DNA of 64,000 nt from the NCBI RefSeq assembly GCF_029223525.1, contig NZ_JARHTQ010000033.1, positions 19,180-83,179 on the forward strand, given 5' to 3'. Below are positions 37,934 through 46,617 of the stretch, piece after piece. This DNA is from Streptantibioticus ferralitis (GTDB taxonomy: Bacteria > Actinomycetota > Actinomycetes > Streptomycetales > Streptomycetaceae). The notes under the pieces were generated by a model. It was not told the DNA's origin. It worked only from the letters and a program-made list of their open reading frames with translations, and did not search any database. Both the position numbers and the translations under genes were made by a program. Position 1 is the first letter of the stretch; each line of letters begins with the position of its first letter.

Positions 37934-39211
37934 CTATTGGGGCTTTTGGTCGCAGACATCATGGGCCGCGGTGGTACCAGGGTAGGTGGGCATGGTGCTG
38001 GGCGGGGTGGGAGTGGGGGAGCTGCCCGCCTTGCCGTCGGGTGCGTTCGGGCCGCCGGGCGAGCCGGGCGAGCCCGGGTTGTTCCTTGTCTGACCCTGCG
38101 GCGGCTGGTCCGCGGCGGTGGTCGGCGCGGGCGGTTGGACCGCCACCGGCTGGTCCGCGCGGAGCGCCGCGAACAGCTGATCGGCCTGTGGGTGCACCAG
38201 TTGGTCCCGGTTGAAGTCGTCCGCGTACGGCTCGCGCGGCACGGTGAGGAAGTGGATCTGGTCGGTCGGCGTCTTCTGCAGACCGCGGATCAGGTCGTAC
38301 AGCCTGGTCATCGAGTTCAGGCCCGGGTCGGCGGTGAGGGAGGAGGTCGCGGCGTCCAGCACCGGATACAGCTTCGTCGGGTTGAACAGCACGCCGTTGC
38401 TCTGCATCTTGCGCACCAGAGAGGCGAGGAAGGCCTGCTGGCGGTCCATCCGCTCGGTGTCGCTGCCGTCACCGAAGGCGTGCCGGGCCCGTACGTACCC
38501 CAATGCCTGCTCGCCGTGCAGCATTTGACGGCCCGGGGGGAGGTCCAGCTTGGCGTCGGTGTCATGGACCTGGTACGGGACGCAGACCTCGACGCCGTTG
38601 ACCGCGTCCACCATCTTCTTGAAGCCGGTGAAGTCCACCGCGACGTGGTGGTCGACGCGGATGCCGGTCAGCTGCTCCACCGTACGGATCGCGCAGGCCG
38701 CACCGCCCCATGCGAAGGACCAGTTGAACTGGGCGAACTGGGCGGTCGTCTGGCTGCCGTCGGGCTTGCGGCAGCTCGGTACGTGCACCATCAGGTCCCG
38801 TGGGATGCTCACCGCGGTCGCGCTGCCGCGCCCGGCCGCCAGATGCAGCAGGATGACGGTGTCGGAGCGGGCGGTGCCGCTGTCCGCGCCGTACCGGTCG
38901 TTGTCGCCGCTACGGCTGTCGGTGCCGATGATCAGCACGTTCTGGGTGCCGTTCGCGCCGGGCGGCGGGCGCTCCGCCATGTGGCGGCGCAGCTCGGCCT
39001 CCGCGCCGGTGTCGGTGCGGATGTTGTCCTCGAGGTGCTCGTAGAGCAGCCAGATGACCCCGGCGCCGACCACGAGCATCAGCGCCGAGCCCAGCGCGAC
39101 CAGGCGCAGCCAGCGCTGACGACGAGGGGACCGCCTCCAGGGACCGCTCCGGGGGTCCGCCGGCGCTTTTCGGCGCGCGCCACCGGCGGGCGGTCCTTCC
39201 CTGTCGGACAC
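37934..39211 (-). CDS. LCP family protein 5
   Basis: About 425 residues: a basic Arg/Pro-rich N terminus, a membrane helix (about 38-58) and an LCP domain with LIIGTDSRSGDNDRYGADSG, SDTVILLHLA, VSIPRDLMVHVP, RVDHHVAVDFTGFKKMVDAVNG and YVRARHAFGDGSDTERMDRQQAF. There is no LytR_C domain; a Pro/Thr/Gly-rich tail of about 75 residues ends the protein. GTG 39211 is preferred to TTG 39223. Three LCP genes in a row suggest gene duplication followed by divergence of their tails, possibly for different polymers. Confidence 0.92.
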   Translation of the reverse strand: MSDREGPPAGGARRKAPADPRSGPWRRSPRRQRWLRLVALGSALMLVVGAGVIWLLYEHLEDNIRTDTGAEAELRRHMAERPPPGANGTQNVLIIGTDSRSGDNDRYGADSGTARSDTVILLHLAAGRGSATAVSIPRDLMVHVPSCRKPDGSQTTAQFAQFNWSFAWGGAACAIRTVEQLTGIRVDHHVAVDFTGFKKMVDAVNGVEVCVPYQVHDTDAKLDLPPGRQMLHGEQALGYVRARHAFGDGSDTERMDRQQAFLASLVRKMQSNGVLFNPTKLYPVLDAATSSLTADPGLNSMTRLYDLIRGLQKTPTDQIHFLTVPREPYADDFNRDQLVHPQADQLFAALRADQPVAVQPPAPTTAADQPPQGQTRNNPGSPGSPGGPNAPDGKAGSSPTPTPPSTMPTYPGTTAAHDVCDQKPQ

Positions 39212-39316
39212 GGCGGCCCCCAACGCTAGGCGGTGTGGATCCGTCGATCGTCGCGCGGTTCGCCCGGTGCGGCCCGCGGGTGCGGGCCGAACGGGTGACT
39301 TTCCGGCGGTAACGCG

Positions 39317-40072
39317 TCAGATGGCCGAGTGCGTGATGCGCTCGGCCTCCCGGCGGCGCTCCAGGGCCTGCGGGTCGAGCCGGTCCAGATGGCGGCAGAG
39401 CACCACCGACCCGCCCGCCGCCAGCGGCGCCAGCAGCCCGCCGGCCAGGCCCGCCCAGTCGTCGTAGGCGGCCGCGGACAGCAGCCTGGAGCCGGGCGTC
39501 AGCCCCAGTTCCCCGGCGCTGCTCCGGGCCCGCTCGACAACCTGCGCTCCGGTCAGTTCGACGCCGTCGGGCAGCGCGAGCGCCGGGGCGTCCGGGTCGA
39601 CGGGTGCGTACGGGGTGAACCGGTCGCCCTGGCTGGGCACCTCGACGGCGTAGTCGAGGAAGCCCTCCGGCGTCCGCGGGAAGCGCGCGCCCAGCGGCCG
39701 TAGCGCCAGCGCCACCCGTTCGCCACGGCAGCCGCGGGCCGCCTCCAGGCCGTCCGGGCCGCTCACCACCAGATCGGCGGCGGCCGGATCACCGCCCGGC
39801 GCCGCGACGACCCCGGTGGAGAAGCACGCCAGCAGCCAGGCGGCGGTCTGCCAGTGCGCGGGCAGCAGCAGTGCGACCCGGTCGCCCGGCTGGGCCGCCA
39901 GGTCGTCCTGGAGCAGGTTCGCGGTCTTGGCCACCCAGTTCGCGAAGGTGGCGACCGACAGCTCCACGCGCTCGCCGGTGGCGTCGTCGTAGAAGGTCAC
40001 CAGCGGACGGGCGGGGTCCGCGGCGAGGGCGGAGCGCAGGAGGTCGGCTGGGGTGCGGGCGGTCTCGTTCAC
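39317..40072 (-). CDS. TIGR03089-family protein (truncated AMP-binding-like)
   Basis: A 251-residue protein matching the actinobacterial TIGR03089 group. It resembles only the N-terminal part of adenylate-forming enzymes (LVTFYDDATGERVELSVATFANWVAKTANLL, GDRVALLLPAHWQTAAWLLACFSTG) and has no TSGTTGxPK-type ATP loop or C-terminal lid, so an acyl-AMP synthetase activity is unlikely. Length is normal for the family, so this is not a local truncation. GTG start at 40072. It is divergent from the amidase gene (144 bp). Function unknown. Confidence 0.85.
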   Translation of the reverse strand: MNETARTPADLLRSALAADPARPLVTFYDDATGERVELSVATFANWVAKTANLLQDDLAAQPGDRVALLLPAHWQTAAWLLACFSTGVVAAPGGDPAAADLVVSGPDGLEAARGCRGERVALALRPLGARFPRTPEGFLDYAVEVPSQGDRFTPYAPVDPDAPALALPDGVELTGAQVVERARSSAGELGLTPGSRLLSAAAYDDWAGLAGGLLAPLAAGGSVVLCRHLDRLDPQALERRREAERITHSAI

Positions 40073-40171
40073 GCGGTCAGCGTACGTGGGTGGCGGACCG
40101 GGACCGGGGTCCGGAGGGCTTGGACGGCTGGTCGGGCGCCGTCTGACGGCCGGTCGGGCTGACGGTACGAC

Positions 40172-40203
40172 ACATAACGAGTCGCCATATTTGTCTGTTA
40201 TGT
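40172..40203. promoter_or_regulatory. 7-bp inverted repeat before the secreted amidase gene
   Basis: ACATAAC (40172-40178) and GTTATGT (40197-40203) form a perfect dyad with an 18-bp spacer, ending 13 bp before the amidase ATG. The region is AT-rich compared with its surroundings. It may be an operator overlapping the amidase promoter. Confidence 0.4.
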
Positions 40204-40216
40204 CACTATTTGAAGT

Positions 40217-41425
40217 ATGCGTGCATTCCTTGCTTCCGCGATCGGTGCTGCCTGTGCGTGCACGGCCGCGCTCCTCGTCCCCGCCGCCGCGCCAAGCGCG
40301 GCCGCCGCTCCCGTCCTGGGCAAGGCCGCCGTCGTCAGCAAGGCGCTCGGCGGCAATCGGACCCTGCCACTCACCCGGCTTCCGGCCGAACGGGGCATCG
40401 CCCCGGGCTCGAAGGGCCTGGCCGCGCAGGGTGTCAAGCCGTTCTCGATGCTCGGCATCACCTGGAACAACGCCGCCGTCGGGCTCGACGCCACCGTCCA
40501 GGTGCGCAGCCGGTCCATGCGGACCGGTGTGTGGTCGCCCTGGCGGGATGTGGAGGCCGAGAACGACGACGTACCCGACCTCGACTCACCCGACCGCAGC
40601 ACCGGCCGCGCCCGCGGCGGTACCGCCCCGCTGTGGGTCGGCGACTCCAACGGCATCCAGGTCCGTGTCGTGCCGCGTCCCACCGGCCGCAGCGGACGCA
40701 GTACCGAACTGCCCGACGGGCTGCGCCTCGACATGGTCGACCCGGGCGCCGCGGACTCGGAGGCCGCCGAGGCCGCCGAGTCCGACACCCTCGCCGCCGA
40801 TCCCTCGGACGACGACGAGCCCGCCGCGCCACGGCCGCGGATCATCCACCGCACGGGCTGGCACGCCAACGAGCACCTGCGCTCCGGTGGCTACATCTAC
40901 ACCCACACCGTCCGGGCGATCTTCGTCCACCACTCCGCCACCGGCAACGACTACCGGTGCTCCGACGCACCCCGGATCATCCGCGGTATCTACCGCTACC
41001 ACGTCAGAAGCCGGGGCTGGCGGGACATCGGCTACAACTTCCTGGTCGACAAGTGCGGCACCATCTACGAGGGCCGTGCCGGTGGCGTGGCCCGAGCGGT
41101 GATGGGCGCCCACACCCTCGGCTTCAACAAGAACAGCGCGGGCGTCGCCGTCATCGGAACCTTCAACCGGCACCGCCCCAGCGCCGCCGCGCTACGCGGC
41201 CTGGAACAGCTCTCCGCATGGAAGCTGGGCCTGTACGGGCGCAACCCCAAGGGGCACACCCGGCTGCGCTCCGCCGGCAGCAACCGGTACCGACGGGGCG
41301 TCAGGGCGCGGTTCGACGTCATCTCCGGCCACCGGGACGGGTTCACCACGGACTGCCCGGGCGCCAAGCTCTACGAACGGCTCGGGCTGGTACGGCAGGG
41401 GGCGGCGCGCATGCAGGGCCGTTAG
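40217..41425 (+). CDS. Secreted N-acetylmuramoyl-L-alanine amidase (PGRP type)
   Basis: A 402-residue exported enzyme with a signal peptide (about 1-31, Ala-rich with AAAAP). An N-terminal beta region of about 150 residues (GLDATVQVRSRSMRTGVWSPW) follows, then an acidic linker and a PGRP/amidase_2 domain. Zinc ligands and catalytic residues are visible in FVHHSATGN, GYNFLVD, MGAHTLGFN and the C-terminal GHRDGFTTDCPG. It should cleave the lactyl-amide bond between muramic acid and the stem peptide. ATG at 40217 has only a weak ribosome site. Its location next to LCP genes fits wall remodelling. Confidence 0.92.
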   Translation: MRAFLASAIGAACACTAALLVPAAAPSAAAAPVLGKAAVVSKALGGNRTLPLTRLPAERGIAPGSKGLAAQGVKPFSMLGITWNNAAVGLDATVQVRSRSMRTGVWSPWRDVEAENDDVPDLDSPDRSTGRARGGTAPLWVGDSNGIQVRVVPRPTGRSGRSTELPDGLRLDMVDPGAADSEAAEAAESDTLAADPSDDDEPAAPRPRIIHRTGWHANEHLRSGGYIYTHTVRAIFVHHSATGNDYRCSDAPRIIRGIYRYHVRSRGWRDIGYNFLVDKCGTIYEGRAGGVARAVMGAHTLGFNKNSAGVAVIGTFNRHRPSAAALRGLEQLSAWKLGLYGRNPKGHTRLRSAGSNRYRRGVRARFDVISGHRDGFTTDCPGAKLYERLGLVRQGAARMQGR

Positions 41426-41515
41426 ACCGGGAAGTCCACCCCCTGGCCGCGCGCGGCCCGGCGGGTTCCGAGGGGGCCCCGGAGCGGGGCCCCCGAGCGG
41501 GCTACCCTCAGGGTG

Positions 41516-42442
41516 ATGCACCAGCCAGTCCACACACAGCAGGCGAGTCGGCGGTGGGTGCCTGAGGGGACGCTCGACCTCGGGCTCACCCTCGGGCCGC
41601 TCGGCCGGGGGCCCGGCGACCCCGCTTTCCGCATGCTGGGTGACGGGTCGGTGTGGCGTGCCTCCCGGACGCCCGTCGGGCCGGGCACGGTGCGGATCGC
41701 GATGCGCGCGGGCGAGGTCGAGGCGGACGCCTGGGGCCCCGGCGGCGAGTGGCTGCTCGATCGGCTGCCGGAGATGCTCGGCGCACAGGACGACCCGGCC
41801 GAGTTCACCCCTCGGCATCGGCTGGTCCACGAGGTGAACCGACGCACCCCGGGGCTGCGACTCGGCCGCACCGGACTGGTACTCGAATCGCTCATCCCGT
41901 CGATCCTGGAGCAGCGGGTCACCTCCGACGAGGCGTACCGCGCCTGGCGGCTGCTGCTCCAACGCCATGGCGAACCGGCGCCCGGCCCCGTGCCCGGCCT
42001 CCGCGTCATGCCGGATGCGCGAACCTGGGCGCTGATCCCGTCCTGGGAATGGCACCGCGCGGGCGTCGACGCCAAGCGCTCATCGGCGATCCTGCGCGCG
42101 GTCCGGGCGGCCCACCGCATGGAGGAGGCGGCGCTGATGCCTCCGGTCCAGGCCGCGGCGCGCCTGCAGGCGATCCCCGGCATCGGAGGGTGGACCGCGG
42201 CGGAGACCCTGCAGCGAACGCACGGCGCCCCGGACGCGATCACCGTCGGCGATCTCCATCTGCCGAACGTCATCGGCTACGCCCTGACCGGTGCGCACCG
42301 CACCGACGACGACACGATGCTCGAACTCCTGGCCCCCTACTCGGGCCAACGCCACCGCGCCGCACGCCTGATCCTGCTGGCAGGCCACCGCCCACCGCGC
42401 CGCGCCCCCCGGTTCTCCCCGAACGACATCCGGGTGATCTGA
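41516..42442 (+). CDS. DNA-3-methyladenine glycosylase 2 family protein (HhH-GPD)
   Basis: A 308-residue base-excision glycosylase. The helix-hairpin-helix plus Gly/Pro motif is IPGIGGWTAAETLQRTHGAPDAITVGDLHL, in which the Asp of VGDLHL is the expected catalytic residue. Upstream SLIPSILEQRVTSDEAYRAWRLL matches the first helices of the HhH-GPD fold. An N-terminal beta-rich domain (about 1-85) is like that of AlkA. ATG 41516 or GTG 41513. It converges on fbiB with 14 bp between stops. Confidence 0.9.
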   Translation: MHQPVHTQQASRRWVPEGTLDLGLTLGPLGRGPGDPAFRMLGDGSVWRASRTPVGPGTVRIAMRAGEVEADAWGPGGEWLLDRLPEMLGAQDDPAEFTPRHRLVHEVNRRTPGLRLGRTGLVLESLIPSILEQRVTSDEAYRAWRLLLQRHGEPAPGPVPGLRVMPDARTWALIPSWEWHRAGVDAKRSSAILRAVRAAHRMEEAALMPPVQAAARLQAIPGIGGWTAAETLQRTHGAPDAITVGDLHLPNVIGYALTGAHRTDDDTMLELLAPYSGQRHRAARLILLAGHRPPRRAPRFSPNDIRVI

Positions 42443-42456
42443 CGGCTCTCCGGCCG

Positions 42457-43761
42457 CTACCGCACGGTGATGAACGCCTCGGGCTCCCGCGCCCCGCGCG
42501 CGGCGGGCGCCTGCGCCGGACGCCCGACCGCGACGGCGCCCATGGGCTCCCACTCGGCCGGCAGGCCGAGCACGTCCCGCACCACGTCCCGGCAGAACAT
42601 CGTCGACGACACCCACGCCGAACCGAGCTGCTCTCCGGCCAGCGCCACCAGGAAGTTCTGCACGGCGGCCCCCGCCGCGACCACGAACATCTCCCGCTCG
42701 GCGGCGGCCCGCCGCTCGTCGGGGTAGGCGTGCGAACCGTCCATCGCCAGACACGGAACCACCAGGTACGGAGCCCGCCGCAGCACATCCCCGCGGCGCA
42801 CCCGGCGCGCGATGCTCTCCGGCGAGAAGCCGTCCCGCTCAAGGTCCACGACCCAGGCGTCCCGCATCGCGTCGAGCAGACGGGCCCTGGCCTCGGGCGA
42901 CTCCAGCAGCACGAACCGCCACGGAGTGGTGTGGTGCGGCGCCGGTGCGGTGACCGCCGCCGCGACGGCCCGCCGCACGGCGCCGCCGTCGACCGGCTCG
43001 TCGGTGAACTCCCGTACCGTACGCCGCAGCGTCACCGCCTGCCGCACGGCTTCGGAGGTGCCGAGGCGGAACATGTCATCGGCCGCGCTGCGCGCCAACG
43101 CCCGTGCGCCCGGCCCGTCGTCGCCGTCCGCCAGCACTTGCGCCAGGCCCCGTACGACCGCGACCGGCACCCCGGAGGCCTTGCCCTTGACCAGGTCGCC
43201 GGCCGCCGCGAGTTCGTCGGCGGTCGCCACTATGGTCGCGTTCAGCTCGTTGCCGTGCGCGTCCGTGCCGCCGCGCAGATCGTCCAGTACCCGCAGTCCG
43301 GCGGCCCCGATGGCGACATCGGTCAGGCCGTTGCGCCACGGCCGTCCGAAGGTGTCGGTGAGCAGGACGGCGACGTTGACGCCGAGCAGTTCCCGCAGCC
43401 CGGCGCGGATCCGCCGGGCGGACGCATCCGGGTCCTCGGGCAGCAACAGCACCGTTCCGGCCGGGGTGTTGGACGCGTCGACCCCGGCCGCCGCCATCAC
43501 CAGGCCCTGCCGGTTCTCGACGATCCGCAGCGGACCGCGCCGGGCCACCAGCCGTACCGTCTCGGCGTCGATGGCTGACTCGCGGTCGTCGGCGGTGACG
43601 ATCCGGCCCTCGGCCTTGCTGGCGATCTTCGAGGTGACCAGCAGGATGTCACCGTCCCGAAGGTCCGGGCTCGCGGCAGCGATCAGCTTGGCGAGGTCGT
43701 CGCCCGGCCGCACCTCGGGGATCCCGGGCACCGCCCGAACGTCGTAGGACGCCGCGATCAT
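42457..43761 (-). CDS. fbiB: Bifunctional F420 biosynthesis protein FbiB
   Basis: A 434-residue two-domain protein. The N-terminal CofE-type gamma-glutamyl ligase has [30 protein letters not shown] and [10 protein letters not shown]. The C-terminal nitroreductase-fold domain (about 245-434) has [28 protein letters not shown] and [10 protein letters not shown]. It adds the glutamate tail to F420-0 and reduces dehydro-F420 intermediates (family knowledge). Its ATG overlaps the fbiA stop (ATGA), so the two are co-translated. FbiC and FbiD are not in the window. Confidence 0.95.
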   Translation of the reverse strand: MIAASYDVRAVPGIPEVRPGDDLAKLIAAASPDLRDGDILLVTSKIASKAEGRIVTADDRESAIDAETVRLVARRGPLRIVENRQGLVMAAAGVDASNTPAGTVLLLPEDPDASARRIRAGLRELLGVNVAVLLTDTFGRPWRNGLTDVAIGAAGLRVLDDLRGGTDAHGNELNATIVATADELAAAGDLVKGKASGVPVAVVRGLAQVLADGDDGPGARALARSAADDMFRLGTSEAVRQAVTLRRTVREFTDEPVDGGAVRRAVAAAVTAPAPHHTTPWRFVLLESPEARARLLDAMRDAWVVDLERDGFSPESIARRVRRGDVLRRAPYLVVPCLAMDGSHAYPDERRAAAEREMFVVAAGAAVQNFLVALAGEQLGSAWVSSTMFCRDVVRDVLGLPAEWEPMGAVAVGRPAQAPAARGAREPEAFITVR

Positions 43762-44720
43762 GCCGAGACCTCCTCGGCCAACCGGAGTGCCTCTCGGGCC
43801 ATTTGGGCCGCCGCGTCGACATCGGTCATCAGCAGCGGCACCGCCCGGCAGCGGATCCCGGCGGATTCGACGTCCGGCACCGCGGCGGCGTCGACGGTGT
43901 CGACCAGCCAGCCGTCGAGCAGCCCCGAGCCGTAGTGCTGGGCGACCGCCGCGGCCGTGGCATCGACGCCGACGGCGGCCAGCACCTTGTCGGCCATCCC
44001 GCGCACCGGTGCGTCGCCGACGATGGGGGACAGGCCCACGACCGGTACCCCGGCGTCCGCGATCGCCTCGCGGATCCCCGGCACGGCGAGGATGGTGCCG
44101 ACACTGACGATCGGGTTGGACGGCGGGAAGAGGATGACATCGGCCTCGGCGATGGCCTCCAGCACGCCGGGCGCGGGCTTGGACTGCTCGGCCCCGACCG
44201 GCAGGATCGCGTGGGCGGGTACGGAGGCGTGCAGCCGCACCCAGTACTCCTGGAAGTGCACCGCTTTGCGACCGCCGTCCTCGGGCGCGTCGATGACGAC
44301 ATGCGTCTCGACACGGTCGTCGGTCATCGGGATCAGCCGCACGCCCGGCTGCCAGCGTGCGCACAGCGCCTCGGTGACCGCGCTGAGCGGATAGCCCGCG
44401 CCGATCATCTGGGTACGGACGATATGGGTGGCGAAGTCCCGGTCGCCGAGCCCGAACCAGTCCGGACCGATGCCGTAGGCGCCCAACTCCTCCTTGACCG
44501 CGAACGTTTCGCCGGACCGCCCCCACCCCTGCTCCTCGTGGATACCGCCGCCGAGGGTGTACATGACGGTGTCGAGGTCCGGGCAGACCTTGAGCCCGAA
44601 GAGGTGGATGTCGTCGCCGGTGTTACCGATGACGGTGATGTCCGCGTCAGGTGCCGCTGCCTTGAGACCACGCAGAAAACGGGCGCCCCCGATACCGCCG
44701 GCCAAAACCACGATGCGCAT
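43758..44720 (-). CDS. fbiA: 2-phospho-L-lactate / phosphoenolpyruvate transferase (FbiA/CofD)
   Basis: A 320-residue CofD-family enzyme that transfers the phospho-lactyl or phosphoenolpyruvyl group to the deazaflavin FO. Conserved blocks are [53 protein letters not shown], the acidic [10 protein letters not shown] and [18 protein letters not shown] at 44720. Upstream lies a 53-bp tandem repeat array rather than a normal leader. Together with fbiB it makes part of the F420 pathway, which supplies redox enzymes of primary and secondary metabolism. Confidence 0.95.
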   Translation of the reverse strand: MRIVVLAGGIGGARFLRGLKAAAPDADITVIGNTGDDIHLFGLKVCPDLDTVMYTLGGGIHEEQGWGRSGETFAVKEELGAYGIGPDWFGLGDRDFATHIVRTQMIGAGYPLSAVTEALCARWQPGVRLIPMTDDRVETHVVIDAPEDGGRKAVHFQEYWVRLHASVPAHAILPVGAEQSKPAPGVLEAIAEADVILFPPSNPIVSVGTILAVPGIREAIADAGVPVVGLSPIVGDAPVRGMADKVLAAVGVDATAAAVAQHYGSGLLDGWLVDTVDAAAVPDVESAGIRCRAVPLLMTDVDAAAQMAREALRLAEEVSA

Positions 44721-44732
44721 GCAGAACAGTGT

Positions 44733-44896
44733 GTCAGCCGAAGGCTGAGTCCTATCGGGGTGGTGGTCGGGCGGCGGGTGGGGGTGTCAGCCGAAGGCTG
44801 AGTCCTATCGGGGTGGTGGTCGGGTGGCGGGTGGGGGTGTCAGCCGAAGGCTGGGTCCTGTCGGGGTGGTGGTCGGGTGGCGGGTGGGGGTGTCAG
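44733..44896. repeat. 53-bp tandem repeat, 3.1 copies, upstream of fbiA
   Basis: Units begin at 44733, 44786 and 44839 with a partial fourth at 44892; the period is exactly 53 bp. Copies 1 and 2 differ at about one base, and copy 3 at a few more. Each unit carries the small dyad CAGCC-GAA-GGCTG followed by a G-rich run. The array fills the space between the fbiA start (44720) and the cysteine dioxygenase stop (44929), so it lies in the fbiA leader or promoter and the dioxygenase 3' region. Confidence 0.95.
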
Positions 44897-44928
44897 GCAC
44901 GGCCGCGTTCCGGGACGCGGCCGTCCCG

Positions 44929-45483
44929 TCAACCCAACGAGCGCTGCGCGCCAGCCGGTTCGGTCTCGGCGAGTGCGCGGCAGGCCGCATACGAGGTCAT
45001 TTCGGTCAGACCCGGGAAGTAAACGTGCAAGGTGATCGCGGGCTCCAGCGCGTCGTTGACCACCTCGTGCACATATCCGGCGGCGAACACCCGCTGGTCG
45101 CCCGATTCGAGTGAGCGGCGCGCCTCGCCGGAGCCGGTGAGCGCGCGCTCGGTCAACTCGCCTTCCAGGACGGTCAGTACGCCCGAGGAGCGGCCGTGGT
45201 CGTGCAGCCCGCTGCCCTGCCCCGGGACCCAGCTCAGCAGCCACACCTCGTACCCGGGGCCGGTTTCCAGGCGCGCGTACCAGCGCGAGGTGGCGTCGTA
45301 TCGCACGAGTGGCCGCCAGCGGTCGTGGTCGGCCGCGATGGTGCGGGCCAGGCCCGCGAATCCGGCGACAGTGGTCGGATGTCTGTGCACCGGCGGCAGC
45401 AGGTGCGGGAGTGCGAGCGGGTCACCGGCGATGGAGATGTCGGAGAGCTGGGGGGCCGGGTCGGCTGGGTTGGCGCGGTGCAC
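44929..45483 (-). CDS. Cysteine dioxygenase family protein
   Basis: A 184-residue cupin. The metal-binding motif is LHDHGRSSGVLTVLEGELTE, with a second His in the GYVHEVVNDALEPAITLHVYFPG region, as in bacterial cysteine dioxygenases and other thiol dioxygenases. It would oxidise cysteine (or a related thiol) to the sulfinate with non-haem iron. GTG start at 45483. It is monocistronic, transcribed away from whiB and reading toward the 53-bp repeat array. Confidence 0.88.
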   Translation of the reverse strand: MHRANPADPAPQLSDISIAGDPLALPHLLPPVHRHPTTVAGFAGLARTIAADHDRWRPLVRYDATSRWYARLETGPGYEVWLLSWVPGQGSGLHDHGRSSGVLTVLEGELTERALTGSGEARRSLESGDQRVFAAGYVHEVVNDALEPAITLHVYFPGLTEMTSYAACRALAETEPAGAQRSLG

Positions 45484-46207
45484 GGGTGGTCCTAGCGGGA
45501 GGAGCAGACGGTGGAGTGCGCTTCGGGTGCGCTGCGGATGTTCGGCTGGCCGCGGGGTGAGCTCGGAGGGCTCGGCTGATGCCGAGTACGGGGGAACCTC
45601 GCGGAATCGCGGGTTCCGTTCCGTGCCGGTCAGCGAAGGGTCAGCGGCAACAGTTGTGACAGCAGCGACAGGAGAACGAGCCGTGGACCGGCACAGCGCG
45701 GTGGAACTCGCGGCTGCGAGCTCGGGTGGGCGCGTGGGTCTCGAACGACATGGACCTAAGAAGACCGGTTGGGCGGCCCGCCTGTCAACCTGATGTCGCG
45801 TTTGCCGTCAATGTTTCACCTGAACCGGTTGATCACCCTGATGAAAGGTTTGCTCAACAGTGTGCGGGCATACCTGCGGTGACATCGGCCCGCGGGGCGC
45901 CGTTGCGCATCTGTGATCGGACCGTGATCCGTCCCGCTCCGCCTATCGGGTGGAACGGTGCGGCGATCTGTCGCGTCTCAGTCGACATATGCGGGAGCTG
46001 GATCGGATCGCCGAGCGGCCGGTGTCGGGTATTGGGCCGATTTGAACACTTTCTGCATGGCCTTGGTTCCTCGGAGTGAATAAGGGGCTCAATAGCAGAT
46101 CTCGGCTTGACTGGCCCGGATCGCACGCTTGTAATTTCACTCGTGTCGTTAGGCCTCAACCGGTAACGACAGCATCACGGGGAAGCGACGACGGACGAGG
46201 GGCGCGC
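45484..46207. other. 724-bp intergenic region upstream of whiB
   Basis: No convincing gene is present although short open frames exist. Notable elements are a direct repeat of GTGATC at 45913 and 45924 (11-bp spacing), AT-richer DNA from about 45800 to 46140, and a consensus-like promoter at 46107-46135. The length suits a developmental regulator with several inputs; whiB is known to have more than one promoter in S. coelicolor. Confidence 0.6.
46107..46135 (+). promoter_or_regulatory. Candidate vegetative-type promoter of whiB
   Basis: TTGACT (46107-46112) and TGTAAT (46130-46135) are separated by exactly 17 bp. Transcription would start near 46142, leaving a leader of about 65 nt before the whiB ATG. 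Confidence 0.6.
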
Positions 46208-46471
46208 ATGACCGAGCAGTTCCAGCTACTGCTGTCCGAGGAGGCGGAAGAGGAGCTCGGGTGGCAGGAACGCGCACTGTGCGCGCAGACCGACCCCGAA
46301 TCGTTCTTTCCGGAGAAAGGCGGCTCCACCCGCGAGGCCAAGAAGGTCTGTCTCGCGTGCGAGGTGCGCTCCGAGTGCCTCGAATACGCGCTGGCCAATG
46401 ACGAGCGCTTCGGAATCTGGGGTGGTCTTTCCGAGCGGGAGCGCCGTCGTCTGAAGAAGGCGGCTATCTGA
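46208..46471 (+). CDS. whiB: WhiB sporulation regulator (founding Wbl protein)
   Basis: An 87-residue Fe-S cluster transcription factor. The four cluster ligands are C25, C48, C51 and C57 in the pattern C-x22-C-x2-C-x5-C, followed by the turn FGIWGG and the basic tail ERRRLKKAAI. It is nearly identical to S. coelicolor WhiB along most of its length (the core from LGWQERALCAQTDPESFFPE onwards is as I recall it). With WhiA it controls sporulation septation in aerial hyphae. ATG 46208 gives the standard family length. A terminator-like hairpin follows at 46484-46503. Confidence 0.97.
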   Translation: MTEQFQLLLSEEAEEELGWQERALCAQTDPESFFPEKGGSTREAKKVCLACEVRSECLEYALANDERFGIWGGLSERERRRLKKAAI

Positions 46472-46483
46472 GCTCGTTGTTTT

Positions 46484-46503
46484 CCGGGGGGCAAGCCCCC
46501 CGG
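46484..46503 (+). terminator. Hairpin terminator after whiB
   Basis: CCGGGGGG (46484-46491) pairs with CCCCCCGG (46496-46503) around CAAG, 13 bp after the whiB stop and preceded by a short T run. Confidence 0.7.
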
Positions 46504-46617
46504 ACCCCCCATGGGTCGTCGACGAGCGGTTAGTGTGGGTGGCCGTCCGAGACACGTCAGGCCCGCAAGGCGCCCTGCGCGTCCACCGCAGTCCAGCGAA
46601 CCGGGGCCCGCACCTCG

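Noticed and set aside
39317..40072. Truncated acyl-CoA synthetase pseudogene
   Set aside because: The length and missing ATP loop are normal for the TIGR03089 family, so it is not evidence of decay.
44733..44896. Possible CRISPR array
   Set aside because: The repeats are contiguous with no unique spacers, the unit is 53 bp, and no cas genes are present. It is a simple tandem repeat.
45726..46207. Short open frames in the whiB upstream region
   Set aside because: They lack ribosome sites and conserved features, and one only extends the whiB frame upstream past its standard start.
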